NCBI GenBank assembly: GCA_911728435.2
Contig: OU452198.1
Coordinates: forward strand, 42,189,902 to 42,253,901
Length of the DNA: 64,000 bases
Direction: 5' to 3'
Source: Apoderus coryli
Lineage: Eukaryota; Arthropoda; Insecta; Coleoptera; Attelabidae
The position numbers and the translations under genes are program-made. This document shows, in pieces, positions 1 through 13,300 of this stretch (its first letter is position 1; each line of letters opens with the position of its first letter). Under the pieces are notes generated by a model. That model worked only from the letters and a program-made list of their open reading frames with translations, was not told the origin of the DNA and ran no database searches.

Positions 1-15
1 AATTTATAAATTTAC

Positions 16-1748
16 CTTTCTATCCGAATTGCAATAAGTAGTTGACAAATGTGCTAACACTTCTAAATGTTTCATTTGTTTGGCTAAATTAACTAATTCT
101 CTTGTACCTCTTGTATTCATTAGAGTTGCTTCACGTAATGGATCATCGAATCGAACTGAAGCAGCTGCATGGAAGATTATTTGAACTTCATCAATCAATC
201 GTTGTCTATCGGTGTCAGATATACCTAGAACAATATTAGGATCACTTATAACTTATGGAAAATATATAACAGTTAGGTGGTAACTGGATTAGTTCCCAGC
301 GTCCCTTTCAAGGGGCTTCTATATTTTAAATATATGATCTTGTTCTGACTTGCAATCCAACCGAACCATCAATGGAAGCAAATCAGACTCCAGCTGATTT
401 TGTTCAAAACTGTTTTTATGAAACGTTATTGATGTAACGGGTGGGCAAATTTTAAGTTAGGAACTAAATTGGCTGTCAAATGATGAAATGTAAAGAATCG
501 AGCTGTCATTTTTCGACATTTATTTAGTAAACAAGAAATCCCTTGCGTAATTTCCCAGTCGTCTTATGGTAGTCTTATCTATGACAAAAGTCATTGAGGG
601 TTGTATGAGGGTTGTAAACAAAATAAAAAAAAAATTTTAAAAAAAATTCAAGAAAAAAAATTCAAAAAAATCTGAAAATGTTTCTATCTATTACGCTCTA
701 CCGTACCTAAAAATATTGAAAATAAATAGAAACATTTTTGAGTTACCCCGTAGATCACCTCTAGGAGCTTATATAGTTTAACTTTCAAAGAAATCTTGAA
801 TTGAAATCTAAAGAAATCAAAAAATTATTCAAAATATTACTTTTTTCTCCTTAACAAAATAAAGAAATACATTTTTGACTCACCCCGTATATAAATTTAA
901 AGTTTATGCTAAAAATTGACTAACGTATCTTTCTATTTTGAAATTCGTTGGTTTAACCAGATGTTAAAATAATGTTAACGTTAATAGTGATGGACGTTAT
1001 TTTTTAGAACTACCATATCTCTCTATTTTGAGATTCGTTGGTTGCAGTTATTATTCTACCATATCTCTCTAATTTGAAATTCGTTGGTTGCAGTTATGAT
1101 ACTACCATATCTCTCTATTTTGAAATTCGTTCATAATTAATTAATTCATGAAATTTTCCAAATTTATATCGAAAAAATCAAAAAATTAAAGGTAAAGAAA
1201 ATTATTTGAAAAAAATATGACGTCTTCGTTATAACAGAGATTAATTTTTGTAGAAACTTCTTGTATATCCACCAAGTTAGAAACCGATAAATGAATAACG
1301 GTTGTTGCAATTCTCATTGGCAATTGGTGATGTATCAGTGGAGGAAAATATGACTTACCTAAATTTAATTCCATAACATCCCCTATTACTGGTATGATCT
1401 TCTTGAAATTTTCTGGATATTCCGTTCTTAAAAGATCAAAAAGCTAAAAAATTAAAAAAAAAACTCAAATATCTATAATACTCGTATACTAGGTCAGCAT
1501 AAATATTTACGCTGACTAGGTGCTACGATTACCGGTAAGTCAGTGATAGCTTTAATTCTTTCCTCCGGTGATTTGTTTTTTTTCGTTCGGATTAATACGT
1601 AAATATTTCTTAGTTGTGGACAACTTCTTAACAGTTTTTCTATCAAGACTTTCCCCATAAATCCACTTCCGCCTGTTATGAAGATAGTTTTTGATGCATA
1701 ATATTCTGGAATCGTGGGAACATCATCTTCAGTAGAAATTGTAGTCAT
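16..1748 (-). CDS. Fatty acyl-CoA reductase, copy A (partial, first three coding exons)
   Basis: Reduces long-chain acyl-CoA to fatty alcohol with NADPH, normally at the ER or peroxisome membrane. Coding exons read 1748-1533, 1443-1359 and 224-16, with GT/AG borders and junction phases identical to those of the complete copy at 7181-22131. Exon 1 carries the Rossmann signature TGGSGFMG at residues 25-32. Exon 3 carries the family segments IIFHAAASVRFD and STTYCNSDRK. The remaining exons would lie to the left of the window. The visible protein differs from copy B at only a handful of residues (for example T3 versus R3, LRN versus IRN, KQM versus KEM), so this is a young tandem duplicate. Start: first ATG, 54 nt inside an exon whose splice acceptor is at 1803-1804. 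Whether the gene is intact cannot be judged here. Confidence 0.9.
225..1358. other. FAR-A intron 2 with copy-specific 46-bp tandem repeat
   Basis: 225-560 is homologous to 19938-20270 in FAR-B. The rest is AT-rich. At 1012-1130 a 46-bp unit (ACCATATCTCTCTATTTTGA...) repeats with exact 46-bp spacing at 1012, 1058 and 1104, with a diverged relative near 921. The corresponding FAR-B intron lacks it. No coding potential is seen. Confidence 0.6.
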
Positions 1749-1939
1749 TTTACCGAAAGGTTTTTATGGATTTTACCAGCAAAATCAAGCTGGTTGTTGA
1801 ATCTGCAAAATATAAATTTTAATTCAAATAAGACAAGAGCTTTTTAATTCACCTTAGACAAGGAATCTTTCCTTGTCTAAGTACTTAGCTATGTCAGTGA
1901 AACCTTTTAGTCACTGGTTTGGTTTTAATCTCCTCCACC

Positions 1940-2443
1940 AGTGGCGCAACGAGGGGCTTATAGAGGGGGCTTAAGCAACCCCCCCAACTCACAATTAGCC
2001 CCCCCAGACCGATTGGTACGGGTCAACAGCAATCAAGCTGACATAGATGTCAAAATATGCCTTTAGATAACTGAAAATTATCCTCCAAATTTAAAAGAGT
2101 TATCTTCATATCAAGCTCAAGATATGAAGATAACTCCAATCCTCATGAAATATGCAACACGATTAAGACCCATTTCCAGATGGAAGTCTGTCTGTCTGTA
2201 TGTATTCTTACACGATAACGCCTAAACGCTTTAACCAATTGAGCTAAATTGTGGTATATGAGTTTGGGGCAGTCCTAGGATGAAGCCGTTAGATTTTGGT
2301 TGAAATCGCTTAGGCTTAGGCCCTGTGAGAGGGGTGGACACAACCACTAAATTTTTCTATATCAGTAGGGTCGAGTGATACATCTTTTAAAGCATTTTTT
2401 AGCGCGTTAAAAATACTTTCCCTGTGCGGAAAAGTAAAATTAA
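1940..2443. repeat. hAT-type end plus hairpin repeat, shared by both FAR copies
   Basis: CAGTGGCGCAACGAGGGG at 1940 is a hAT-like terminal sequence, matched at 22319 in the FAR-B copy. 2340-2443 belongs to a dispersed family that ends in TTTAGCGCG followed by a hairpin (ACTTTCCC/GGGAAAGT type). Being in the same place in both copies, the hAT piece was present before the FAR duplication. Confidence 0.6.
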
Positions 2444-2812
2444 ACGTTTAATATGAACATTCTCGCTAGTATGAAGAGGTAATAGCAATGAAAACATTAA
2501 CAATTTCAATAAAAAAAATCGTATACGAAAATATGAATTCATGCTTAACAAAGTCACCTATAAATCTCGTAATTAATGAAAAATAATAATAATAAATACA
2601 ATTTGAAATAACAAAATAGGTATTTAGTTCTACTCGTATTATATCCGGAAGTAACATAGTAATTAAAATATTACTTTTGTTTAAGCCCTTTACATAGGAT
2701 AGTGATCGTAGAGATTTCAGAAAGTTCTTTTTGAATCGGAAACACCATAAAAGTTGCCCCAACCACAAGTTAATAGTTAAACAGGAAGAATTTTCTATAA
2801 ATAGGTACTCAC

Positions 2813-2870
2813 GTTTATATGAAAGTACCTCCAAGAACACTGTCCTAAATAATTGAATGCAGAAACAATC
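2813..2870 (-). promoter_or_regulatory. Probable non-coding 5' leader exon of FAR-A
   Basis: This stretch and 23559-23615 are conserved between the two FAR copies at the right distance upstream. Both end in a good minus-strand donor (AAAC|GTGAGT, exon ends at 2813 and 23559), and both coding exon 1 copies start with a splice acceptor. A leader exon spliced to 1802 is therefore likely. The right boundary (transcription start) is a guess. Confidence 0.45.
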
Positions 2871-2879
2871 AGTAACTAT

Positions 2880-3880
2880 TCACCATACGAAATGAGGACA
2901 ATGAATATCCAAAATTATTTGGAAATTAGGTACTTATTTATACCTGATTTTATATTTCTAATAAATTACATTGAATTTACATTAAATTTGAATTAAACAA
3001 AAAAATTGAATTATTATGGGGTTATGAAATAAAACGGAAGGTAAAAGGTTAATATTGAATATTATTGTGGATCGGTAAAAAAATGTAGGGCATTATTTTA
3101 AAATTTGTAGGTACGTAAGCTTTCCTTAAAAAATCGGTTGGGACGACACAACTAAACCTTTCCCGACAAGATATTATAATAATAATAATATATTTATTCA
3201 CCACCAATAATCTTTTACAAAATAATAAAGTATACATATATTGGGTAATAAATATGTAAATAGCTGATACATCATGTTCTAGTACAAAATAATACCTTGT
3301 TTTTGCTTAAGCAAAGCTTGTCTGCATAAAACAAGGCTTAAAATACAAATTGAGAATTTTACCCTACAAAAAAAAAAAAAGAATAGATACATAACAATAT
3401 AAAATTACATGTCTAATTCATTGGCTAATGAATTTACAACGATAACTAATTATAATAATATAACATAATAATCTTCTTAATAATTACACATTTACAAGAT
3501 GGAAAAATTATTTAATTATAATATAATTAAAAATATATGACCTGCCTAACGAAACAGAATTTTAATAATTATTATTATTCTAATTGTATGATTTTCATTA
3601 TTTCCAACACACTAACTACTTTATTCAAAAATTAAAAAAAATAAACTGTTGCCCTCGAGGCACGAATAGCTCTCCATATTTAAGTGTAAAACTAATAATT
3701 TTATGACCTTTCATTCATATCTATAAAATTTATATATATTTTTTTTGTTTTAGACATCAGCTATTTTTTTTAAGTATCGGGTTTTGTTCCTTTTTCTTCT
3801 CTTTGAAGGCACTATTTATACGTACATATTTTATATTTCAGATCTTCTACGCCTAGTTCTTGTACGCAAAATAGTTGATT
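2880..3880. other. AT-rich intergenic sequence
   Basis: 2940-3110 is homologous to 23720-23890, the far edge of the duplicated FAR block. The rest is low-complexity AT with short (ATA)n runs. I see no gene. Confidence 0.5.
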
Positions 3881-3884
3881 ATAA

Positions 3885-4390
3885 TAATAATAATCGTCTT
3901 TATTGATTGAAAAAAACTTATACAACCCACAATTAATAATAAGTGATAAACTATCAAAATTAACAATACGTAAACAACATAAACAATAGGCACATTTTAC
4001 AATAATAATAATAAGTTTTCAATCAAAGGGCGAAGTCTAGCTATGATGCTATTCAATACTTAACCCAAAAGGAAAACATATTCTATATACATATTTACCT
4101 ACTAATAATTTACATAAGAACTACCACAAGAACCAAGAAAATCAAATCAAAGAACTACTACTAATTTACTACAATTTAGTATTTTAATTGCCATAAACTG
4201 TTTGTGAATTTTGTACTGCAAGCAAATTGTCTTTTATTTTGGCCTTAAACGTAAACCAAGTATTTTTAATGAAGCTTCTAAATTATTATATAGCTTCACA
4301 GCATTGTAAGTGAAGGTCCTGCGAAACAACGCAGTGGTATATGCTGGGAGATGTAGTGAGTCGTCAGATCTCCGGCTACGCTGTCTTACC
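3885..4390 (-). mobile_element. Jockey/CR1-like LINE, 3' end
   Basis: The minus strand of 4180-4390 reads LHLPAYTTALFRRTFTYNAV followed by KLYNNLEASLK and a stop. This is the characteristic C-terminus of Jockey/CR1-type reverse transcriptases. The 3' UTR then runs to a (TTA)n-type tail at about 3885-3900. It is 5'-truncated, as is usual for LINEs. Confidence 0.75.
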
Positions 4391-4549
4391 TAGGTATCAG
4401 TTTCCTTATTAGGTATTCCGTTTTTGACCCTTTTTTGGCACTATTTTCGAACGCCTGTGTGAACCAGTTCATTTATGTAACATTTTTTAGGTTATATTCT
4501 ATTACAACTGAAAAATCATTCCGTATTTCGAATAAGCTTAGGAAGTATA

Positions 4550-5907
4550 CCGGGTGTCCCATCGGGAAAGGATTCGATCGATTATGAAGAAACTACATGA
4601 TGGAAGAATCTGAAAATCTGGTGTAGTATTTAGGTCGACGGGACCAATTCGGCTAAAATGTTTTCAAGAATCTAGCACTTCCGGTTATACCGAAAATGGG
4701 TGTCAACTTCCTTATTTCAAATACGACCCTATATAAATTATATACTTTTTGGATTCTCCTTGTAATTCTAAACATATTGCATGCATACTATGTTGTACCT
4801 ATTGTAAATATTAATACAGGGTATTTGAAAAAAAGAGTAAAAATTCAAATTGAAAAAAGTGTCATCATTCAAGATTTTTAAATGACAACCCCCATTTTAT
4901 ATTTTTTTTATTTTTTTGCATCAAAAATAAGAGCAAGTTTATGAAAGGATGTCTGTTCCAAATACTGATAGTTCTCAAAATATTAGCAATTTTACATTTT
5001 TCTATTACATTAGTGATATGAATTTGAAATTTAATTGAATTTAGTTGGCCATGATGGCTTTAGAAAGCAAATAAATATGACACTTGACAAAAATAATCCA
5101 CAATTATGACAAATTGTAGTAGTAATAATCATGGCGGCCGTATAAATAGATAGATAGTATGCGAGAGTATAATTTATACGCCCGCCATGATTATTACTAC
5201 AATTTGTCATAATTGTTGATTATTTTTGGCAAGTGTCATATTTATTTGCTAACTAAAGTCATCATGGCCACCTAAAATCAATTAAATTTCAAATTCATAT
5301 CACTAATGTAATAGAAAAATGTAAAATTGCCAATATTTTGAAAACTATCAGTTTTTGGGATAGACATCCTTTCATAAACTTGCCCTTATTTTTTATGCAA
5401 AAAAATATAAAATGGGGGTTGCCATTTAAAAATGTTGAATTATGACACTTTTTCAATTTGATTTTTTTCAAATACCCTGTATTAATATTTACTAAAAAAA
5501 TATACGTGGGCGCCTAAAGTAGGTCTATATCTCCTAGGATATTCTAACAAATTAAATTATTAAAGCTTCCATATAATAAAAAATTGTTATTATTCTTTAT
5601 TCTGAATACGTCATTTTTGACATAAAATTTCAAATATTTCGAAAACGGCTGGCGATAGGTACAACATAGTATGCATGAAATATGTTTAAAATTACAAGGA
5701 GAATCCAAAAAAAATATAAATTATATAGGGTCGTATTTGAAATAAGGAAGTTGACACCCAGTTCCGTTATAACCGGAAGTGCTAGATTCTTGAAAACATT
5801 TTAGCTGAATTGTCGCCATCGACTTAAGTACTACACCAGATTTTCAGATTATTCCACAGTGTAGTTTCTCCATAATCGATCGAATCCCTTCCCGGTGGGA
5901 CACCCGG
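4550..5907. mobile_element. Long palindromic (foldback) mariner-type element
   Basis: Almost the whole 1.36 kb is one inverted repeat centred near 5148. It starts CCGGGTGTCCCATCGGGAAA and ends with the complement, between TA dinucleotides. Each arm contains the hairpin-like CTTCCGGTTATACCG motif and an inner CAGGGTATTTGAAA end-like sequence. The right arm has about 140 bp more (5500-5640). There is no transposase ORF. The arms resemble those of the transposase-bearing element at 28415. Confidence 0.85.
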
Positions 5908-5924
5908 TATAGTATTCATTATTT

Positions 5925-6620
5925 TGACCATTAAATAATAATTATTTTGACAACATTTGTATATCTGAAACTTGGATCACGGACACATCGTTTGAGTTGC
6001 CCATCGAATATTTTTCACATAGTGTTATAACTAGTGCTGCAGTAAAATCTTGGGGAAGGGCCAGTGGTGGTCTGTGTCTAGTTTATGATAAGCAATTTTA
6101 TAATGTAACACTAATAGACTCTTCACATTGGTGGCTTACCTGTTTGTGTATAAATAAGGAAAGTAATTTAAGATTTCTAGTATCTAGTGTATACTTTAAA
6201 CCTGGGACTAAGTCTGACTTAGAAACGTTGCTTGAAATGTATCAGGACTCTTTATCTTTTATCATTGTTCGATTTACGACAGTCGAAATGTGTGTGACTT
6301 TGTCCTGGGCTGCCTAAAGTTGCGTTCATTTGTGCTGAACGAATGATTTTTTATTTTTGTTTTGATTATTATTATTATTATTGCTATCATCGCGATTTCT
6401 GTTCTAATAGTTCTCATCATCATCATATATATTTTTCGTCGTATCTTTGTTTGTATAATGATACTATACTGTTGAGTGTTTTTATTATTAATTTGCATTT
6501 TTTCTGATAATGTAGCATTTTATTTTTATTTTTGGTTCTTGAATATTTATGTAATCTAACCATACTCTTGTTATAAGATGTATAATCTTACAGAACAATA
6601 AAGTTATTATTATTATTAAT
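5925..6620 (+). mobile_element. Internally deleted LINE (endonuclease fragment plus 3' tail)
   Basis: 5945-6260 encodes part of an apurinic-type endonuclease: NICISETWITDTSFELP, then ASGGLCLVYD and LRFLVSSVYFKPG, as in Jockey/CR1 LINEs. The frame then breaks and the sequence jumps to a 3' UTR ending AATAAAGTTATTATTATTA at 6598-6620. The reverse transcriptase is missing entirely. Confidence 0.75.
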
Positions 6621-6699
6621 ATTATTAATAATCAAACAGACTAATTGTTTTCCATGGAGCACTTGATTGGTAACATGGCTAAATTAAATAATATTTAAG

Positions 6700-7140
6700 T
6701 ATTTTGTTTTTGTGTGGGCGCGCTAACTTTTTAACGAAAAGAGATAGAATTTTTGTTTCGGAAAGTGTTTGAAAAAAAATAGATCTTTTCGATTATAGCA
6801 AAATACAGGTATGTTCGTGAAAAAATAACATTGATGAAGTCATTTTCTCCATTTTGCGAAATTGGAAAAAAATATTTTGCTTTCCCAAAATGAACCTTAG
6901 CGCAACTCAATTTAGCCCTTCAAAAAAGATTTTTATTATCTTATCTGGCTTTCATACAATATAGGCTTGGGGCGCCGACTTTGGGGACACCCTGTACATA
7001 CATATACATTAATCTTTGGTAAAAGGATAAAATAAAAATCAATCTTGATAGTAAAAAATTTATATTATTATGAATTAAATTATTTTAATTTTAAAAACAG
7101 AAAAGATACATTTCAATATACTATGTATTTATTAAATATC
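6700..7140. other. AT-rich spacer with a transposon end
   Basis: Ends of unknown elements only: GGGGACACCCTGTACATA near 6985-7005 looks like a right TIR of a mariner-like element. No coding potential is seen. Confidence 0.35.
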
Positions 7141-7150
7141 ACCAAAATGT

Positions 7151-7156
7151 TTTATT
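7151..7156 (-). terminator. FAR-B polyadenylation signal
   Basis: AATAAA on the minus strand about 25 nt after the stop codon. A second AATAAA (7181-7176) starts at the last base of the stop codon. Motif only; there is no cleavage-site evidence. Confidence 0.45.
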
Positions 7157-7180
7157 ACTACCCATTACAATTTACTTTAT

Positions 7181-7307
7181 TTAAGCATCTTCAAACATGT
7201 TTATAAAATATTGTTTTATTACATTCAAAATATTGTACTTGAAGAATATAAGATAAAATACAAGTATATACCTGAGAACATAGAGAATCTTGTCCAAATA
7301 ATACATT
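7181..7307 (-). CDS. FAR-B terminal exon, membrane anchor
   Basis: After the acceptor TTTCAG the exon completes the split arginine codon and encodes MYYLDKILYVLRYILVFYL followed by a hydrophobic/basic tail that ends at the TAA at 7183-7181. A C-terminal membrane segment is typical of insect FARs. This exon is too short to be obvious as an open frame. The exon 9 donor (AGAAG|GTGAGT, 8002) and the split arginine fix its phase. Confidence 0.85.
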
Positions 7308-10300
7308 CTGAAACAAAAAAAAAGAATTATTTTAAGACTGTTTGGTCAGTCCCCAAAATGTAATGGCAGACAAATATTTACGTACTTAATGAAAATTGAC
7401 TTAAAACTACACTAAGTATAGTACGCCACAATTAAGAATATACGCTTTTAAAGGGGCTATCCACAGATCTAGCTAGATCTGGGGGGCTATCCATATAAAA
7501 GTGTATCATTCTTAACTGTGTCGTACTATACGTCTAAAATCATAGCTCCACCTCCAGCCTATTACTACATTGAAACAATATAGATGGAGACACATGATAG
7601 GTTGCACGATTATTACCAAACATGCAGGGGGGCTTTAATTGAAATCGGTGCAACTTTGCGTGTACGCAAATGAAGTCATTTGCGATTACAAATTACTGCA
7701 CGGCTTATTTGAAATGCACTGCGAGCGATATGAATTTGCACCACTCGCAACTTTTGCGCATGGGGGTATACCGATCGCAAGCCAACTTTCGCACACGCAA
7801 TGCGCCTGACAAGACGTCAGTTTATTTTATTTTTGAAAATTCACTTCAAATAAATTTTAATTTTTGAATATCGCGTGATTGATCTTTTAATCATTTTGTT
7901 CGTTTTAAAGTTTTTTTTTGAGTTATTTCAATTTGTTTATTTTTTAAATATGAATTTTAATAATTTAATTAATAATAATGTATTGGCTGGTCTTAACTCA
8001 CCTTCTGGAATGTTTTTTAGCGTCCTCAAATGTAGAAATGTCCTCTTTGAGAAGATATTGTCTGGCACCCATCAAACCTTTCTTGAAAAATTCATAAGGA
8101 TGCTCATCTCTGTCAAACGCGAATGACCTTTTGTCACTTTCAGGTATATTAATATCTAATACAATAGTTTTATCATTAATAAATTCCCACTCCTGTGTTA
8201 TAAAATATTGCAATGCCATATTGGCAATGTATATTTTTCGTTGTACTTTCAACAATCTAAAACGAGAACATATTTTGTTATCAGTAGGTACTCTGTCCAT
8301 ATAGGAACAGCGTACCATCTACATACACATAGTAATGCATATCCGACCATACAGAGGCCGAACAAATCCAATGTATAGGTAACATTACTTACATGGTTTT
8401 CTTGCCGGCCAATTTCAATAAACCGTCTATAATCAGGGCAGGCAATAAGTGGAACAAAATTAGTCTGATATAATGGTAAACATAGCATTTTGTTACTGAA
8501 CCATTTGGATACCAAAGTATATTGTTTAAAGGATAATCAGAGCACAATTGTTTTCCTATAACAAAAAATGATAAATTAGTGGTTCGCAAAATATTTCATA
8601 CTAAAAAAGTCAATTTAACTGTCCCCTTTTAATGGGCTGTAGCTCCTTAATGGGGCATTTGCGGACACATGTTATACAGGGTGATTCATTATGGTTGCAA
8701 CAAACGAAAACTGGAGATTGCTGAAAGTGATTTAAGCATTTTTTGCCATTGAACCCATGTCCGCAAATGCTTCGTTATCGAGATACCAAATTTAGTAGTC
8801 AAATTAACTTTCTTGTTCATTTCTCAAAAACTAACTAACCGATTTCGACAAAATTTTACATGCATTTGGGGGCCGATCCTAAAATAATCTGCATTATTTT
8901 GGCTTTCATTAACTGTTCATTGGCGTAGATATAGGGGCCATTTGGGTAAATTTTACACATAAATTAATTAAAGACAGCTTTGACAAGCTTTATTATTTTA
9001 AATGATTACTTTTTTAAAAAGAGCAACTTATAAGCTACAAAAAAGTTAATTACGTGGATGTTGTGATTTCTACCATTTTTATGGAAACCGATAAATTGCA
9101 AGTTAATGGTAGATTTAAATCAAAATAACGTTTACCAGAAAACCAAATGAAAATTCAAAGTTGCCATGGAAAACGAATGCCGCAACAATAAAAGAAAACT
9201 TTGACAGCAACAAATTTAAATTAGTTTAAATTGTTTTATTATTTCGTAGTTGATTTTAATATTGCGAATGTTTTTTTCTAAATTAAAATGAGTTTTTCAA
9301 TTGAAGAATATGTTTACGTAATGCAAATGCAAGAGCAGCTGCCCGAGAATACCAAATTAGTTATCCTAATAGACGTCATCCATATCACAAAACATGGACG
9401 GCTACATTTCACAGGCTTAGAACGATAGGGAGCATTTTACGTAGAGTTAACAAACGACCGCATCATCTAAATATTCAAACTGAAGAAAACATAGTGGATT
9501 TAGTTTTAGACGATCCGAAAATAAGCACTAGAAGAATACCAACTCAATTGGCATTACCTCGAACAACTGTTTGGAGACTATTAAATCGAGAAATGCTCTA
9601 TCTCTATCATCATCAAGATGTCCAAGCCCTACATCCTGGAGACCGTGAAAGGCGACTACTATTTTGTAATTGGGTTCTTGGTAAGCATCAAAAAGATTTT
9701 TAGAGAAAGTACTCAAACCATAATGAACATGTATAGTCTTTAAATAACCCTCGTGCTATTAGGCCGCGAAATTTTCAAGAACGTTTTAGTATCAATGTTT
9801 GGGGTTGCATGTTTAACAATAAATTATTGCCGTTGTTCGTAATTAATGGGCATTTAAACTCAAATCAATAAATTCTTTTCCTACACAAGCGCCTGCTCGA
9901 ATTTATTGAGGATGTACCTCTGAATATTGTTCAAAACATGTGGTATCAACATGACGGAGCTCCTGCGCACCGTGGTAGACAAGTAACTAAAGTTTTAAAT
10001 CAACTGTTTGGAAACAATTTGATTGGTTTGGGAGGTTCCATTGAGTGGCCTCCAAGATCACCGGATCTGAATCCGCTCGACTACTTTTTATGGGGGTACA
10101 TGAAGCAATTGGTTTACAGTGTACCAATTATAAATGAAAACCAACTACTGGAGATAGTTCATAAAGCTGCTAGGAAAATAAGAAACAATCATAATATCCT
10201 TATTAGAGCTACAAATTCATTAGTTGAAAGATGTAAAATGTGCATAATTGTCAATGGAGGGCAGTTTGAACAGTTGTTATTAATTTTCTGATTTTAATAT

Positions 10301-13300
10301 CGAGTGTAGTTTTTTTATTGTTAAATTTTTAATTGTACTGATAGGCCTTAAAATTTGTTGTTGAGTAATTTGTTATTATTAAATCGTTTTCCACGGCAAC
10401 TTTGATTTTTCATTTTGATTTCTGGTAAACGTTATTTTGATTTAAATCTACCATTAACTTGCAATTTATCGGTTTCCATAAAAATGGCAGAAACCACAAC
10501 ATCGACGTAATTAACTTTTTTGTAGCTTATAAGTTGCTCTTTTTAAAAAAGTAATCATTTAAAATAATGAAGCTTGTCAAAGCTGTGTTTAACTAATTTA
10601 TGTGTAAAATTTATCCAAATGCCCCCTATATCTACGCCAATGAACAGTTAATGAAAGCCAAAATAATTCAGAATATTTTAGGCTATCTGTCCTTAAATGC
10701 ATGTAAAATTTTGTCAAAATCGGTTAGCCATTTTTTGAGAAATGAACAAAAAAGTTAATTTGACCACAAAATTTGGACACCCTGTATCTCGATAACGAAG
10801 CATTTGCCGACACGGGTTCAACGGCAAAAATTGCTTGAATTGTTTTCAGGAATCTCCAGTTTTCGTTTGTTGCAACCATAATGAATCACCCTGTATAAGG
10901 GTTTTCTGCTTGGAATGACGTTTACTCCAAAACACGAAAACACTTTAATTTTGAATCCTGAAAATGTCGTCATTTAAGAAAAGTCTTTTGGTGTAATGGT
11001 AAAACGTATCTTTCAATATTAGAAAGGTTATAATCAACGATTGATTAGATATCCAACTTACCCATCTCTACTAATTGACGAATTGTAATATTGTTGATTT
11101 TATTATTACTGGCATTATAAACAGATACTTTGAGCTTTTCTTCTTTATTTCTGCAAACAAAAAAGGAATTTAATAAATAAAATTAACCTTGGGGCAAATT
11201 CATCAAAGAACTCGTCGCCTCATTGCAAATAAATTTCCTGTTAAGATTTGTTCTTGTTAAATCTTTCCCGAACGCTTTATAAATATTAAGGTTTTTGAAA
11301 GTTTTTAGGTTATGTTTGCTTCGTCAAGTGATTTTACTTCCCGTCTTTATCACATTTTTTTAGCGCGTTACAACACTTTCCGCATGGGTCGGGAAAGTAA
11401 TACATTCAAGAAAAAAAGTTTATATTAATAATAATAATAATAAAGGACTTTATTAAAGGGCGAGTTTCAATACAGTGGCAGATGTCACTGTTCTGTTCAG
11501 CTAACCCTGAAAATATAACATAATGTTACAAACAAAAAATTTGCTACCAAAGTACAATCATTATAATATTTTTTTGAAACATACAATAATAATAACATAC
11601 AATTATAAAATAGACAATAAAAAACTAGGTACAACTCAAAGCTCATTAATCCATTCAAAAAAACCTACAATAAATGAACATATCTAACTCAAATTTGGTT
11701 TACAAATTAGCATCTTATGTAATTTAATTCTAAATAAATTTTTTGGTAATGTTCTTAAATCATATGAGAGTTCATTCATGTATTTCATTATCATATAGGA
11801 GAAAGAGCGTTTACACATTTCCGTAGAGTGAACAGGTGGGGTAAGGGCATGTTTGCGACGCACATTTATATTGTGAACATCTGTGCGGTATCTTATCCTC
11901 TGGTACAAATATGGTGGAGATTTGTCACACAAAATTTTGTGAAAACGACATATAGAATGATAGTATCTTCGGTCTTCCATGTTTAGCCATCTGATCGCAG
12001 ACAAAGTGTGAGATATCCTTTGAAATTTCCGTATTCCGAAGATCAGGCGAAGACACGAATTCTGTAACTTCTGTAAACGGGATTTTGAGATCTGCGTAAT
12101 GCATGGAGCGTAGATGACATCGCAGTAGTTAAGTTGTGATAAGACTAAAGCCTCGCATAATTTTGCTTTTATAGGAACACTCAGCATAGAGCGGTGCTAA
12201 AATATTATTTTAAGATTCATATATCCAAGGTTCTGATCCATTAAGAGTCCCAGATTTCTCACTACCGTCCTAAATTCAAATGGTTTCCCCTCCAAACTCA
12301 AACGGTACTTATAGAGCTCAAGAAATGTCTGTCTGTCCCCTCTTCTACCGAATAAAATGCCAACTGACTTATCGGGATTGAGTTTTAAGCAATGCTCTTG
12401 CGAGAAAGCAGAAAGTCCACACAAATCCGCAATAAAAGCTGCAATTGCCTGAGGAGCCTCATCAAGAGTAAATTATTATTATTAAACCCCAAAAATGGAA
12501 TCGCAAAGTACTTCGTGTTATCATCAGGGTAAGTATTTTTTGCTAAATTTGAGACAGCTCTCGGACTATGAGTAGTTTAAATTCTTACGGATTCGATATT
12601 GTTTAATCGATAACTTAGGGAATACAAGTATTTTCTGTGCAGTTTTTTACAATTATTATGGTAAGTTTTTAGTTTTTTATGTTTGAATTTGAATTGAAAA
12701 TTATGTTTAATATTATAAATATCACGCAATGTATTATGTATAGGTACATGAAAATCGCATACTTGCCGCCTAACTTTTAGATGCCTACTAATAGCTGTAT
12801 TTTTGGTGAATACATTGATGATACTAAGAAACAATTTGTATACCTAGATATTTCCGCTATTGGCGGTTGGATAGTAATTAAATTTGTGGCAACCATTATT
12901 CTTGCGCCACACTGTATATATTGTATTGTATTATGTAGATACTGTGGCAACCTTTTTATTGTGCCACACTGTATATATGTATTTTTCAGTTTAGTTATTT
13001 CTATGTAAAAATTTAGTATAGTTGTTGTAAATAATGTTTTCTAAATTTCACCAAATTTCCAAACATCTGGCACCAATATTTCTACTTTCTCTTTACTGTT
13101 TTTCATTTTCGGGAACAAAAGCAGTGGTTATTGTTAAAGCCACGTAACGACCAGATGTGGTACTTTCTTAACAGAGATGCTTTTTCTATATTTTTACCCC
13201 AGTCAGTCTTCAACATCAAAACAGTCAACATCTCTCTCGGGCCAAAACTCTCTCTCCAGATTTTAACAACCTAAATCTCAAACACACTCTTTTCCATATT

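Noticed and set aside
4550..5907. Replication origin or hairpin RNA locus
   Set aside because: The TA-flanked ends and relatives at 28415 and 43445 explain the palindrome as a transposon.
12577..12834. 85-codon minus-strand open frame
   Set aside because: Contains HLKVRRQVCDFHVP, which I could not assign. No splice or start context. Likely TE debris between two LINE pieces.
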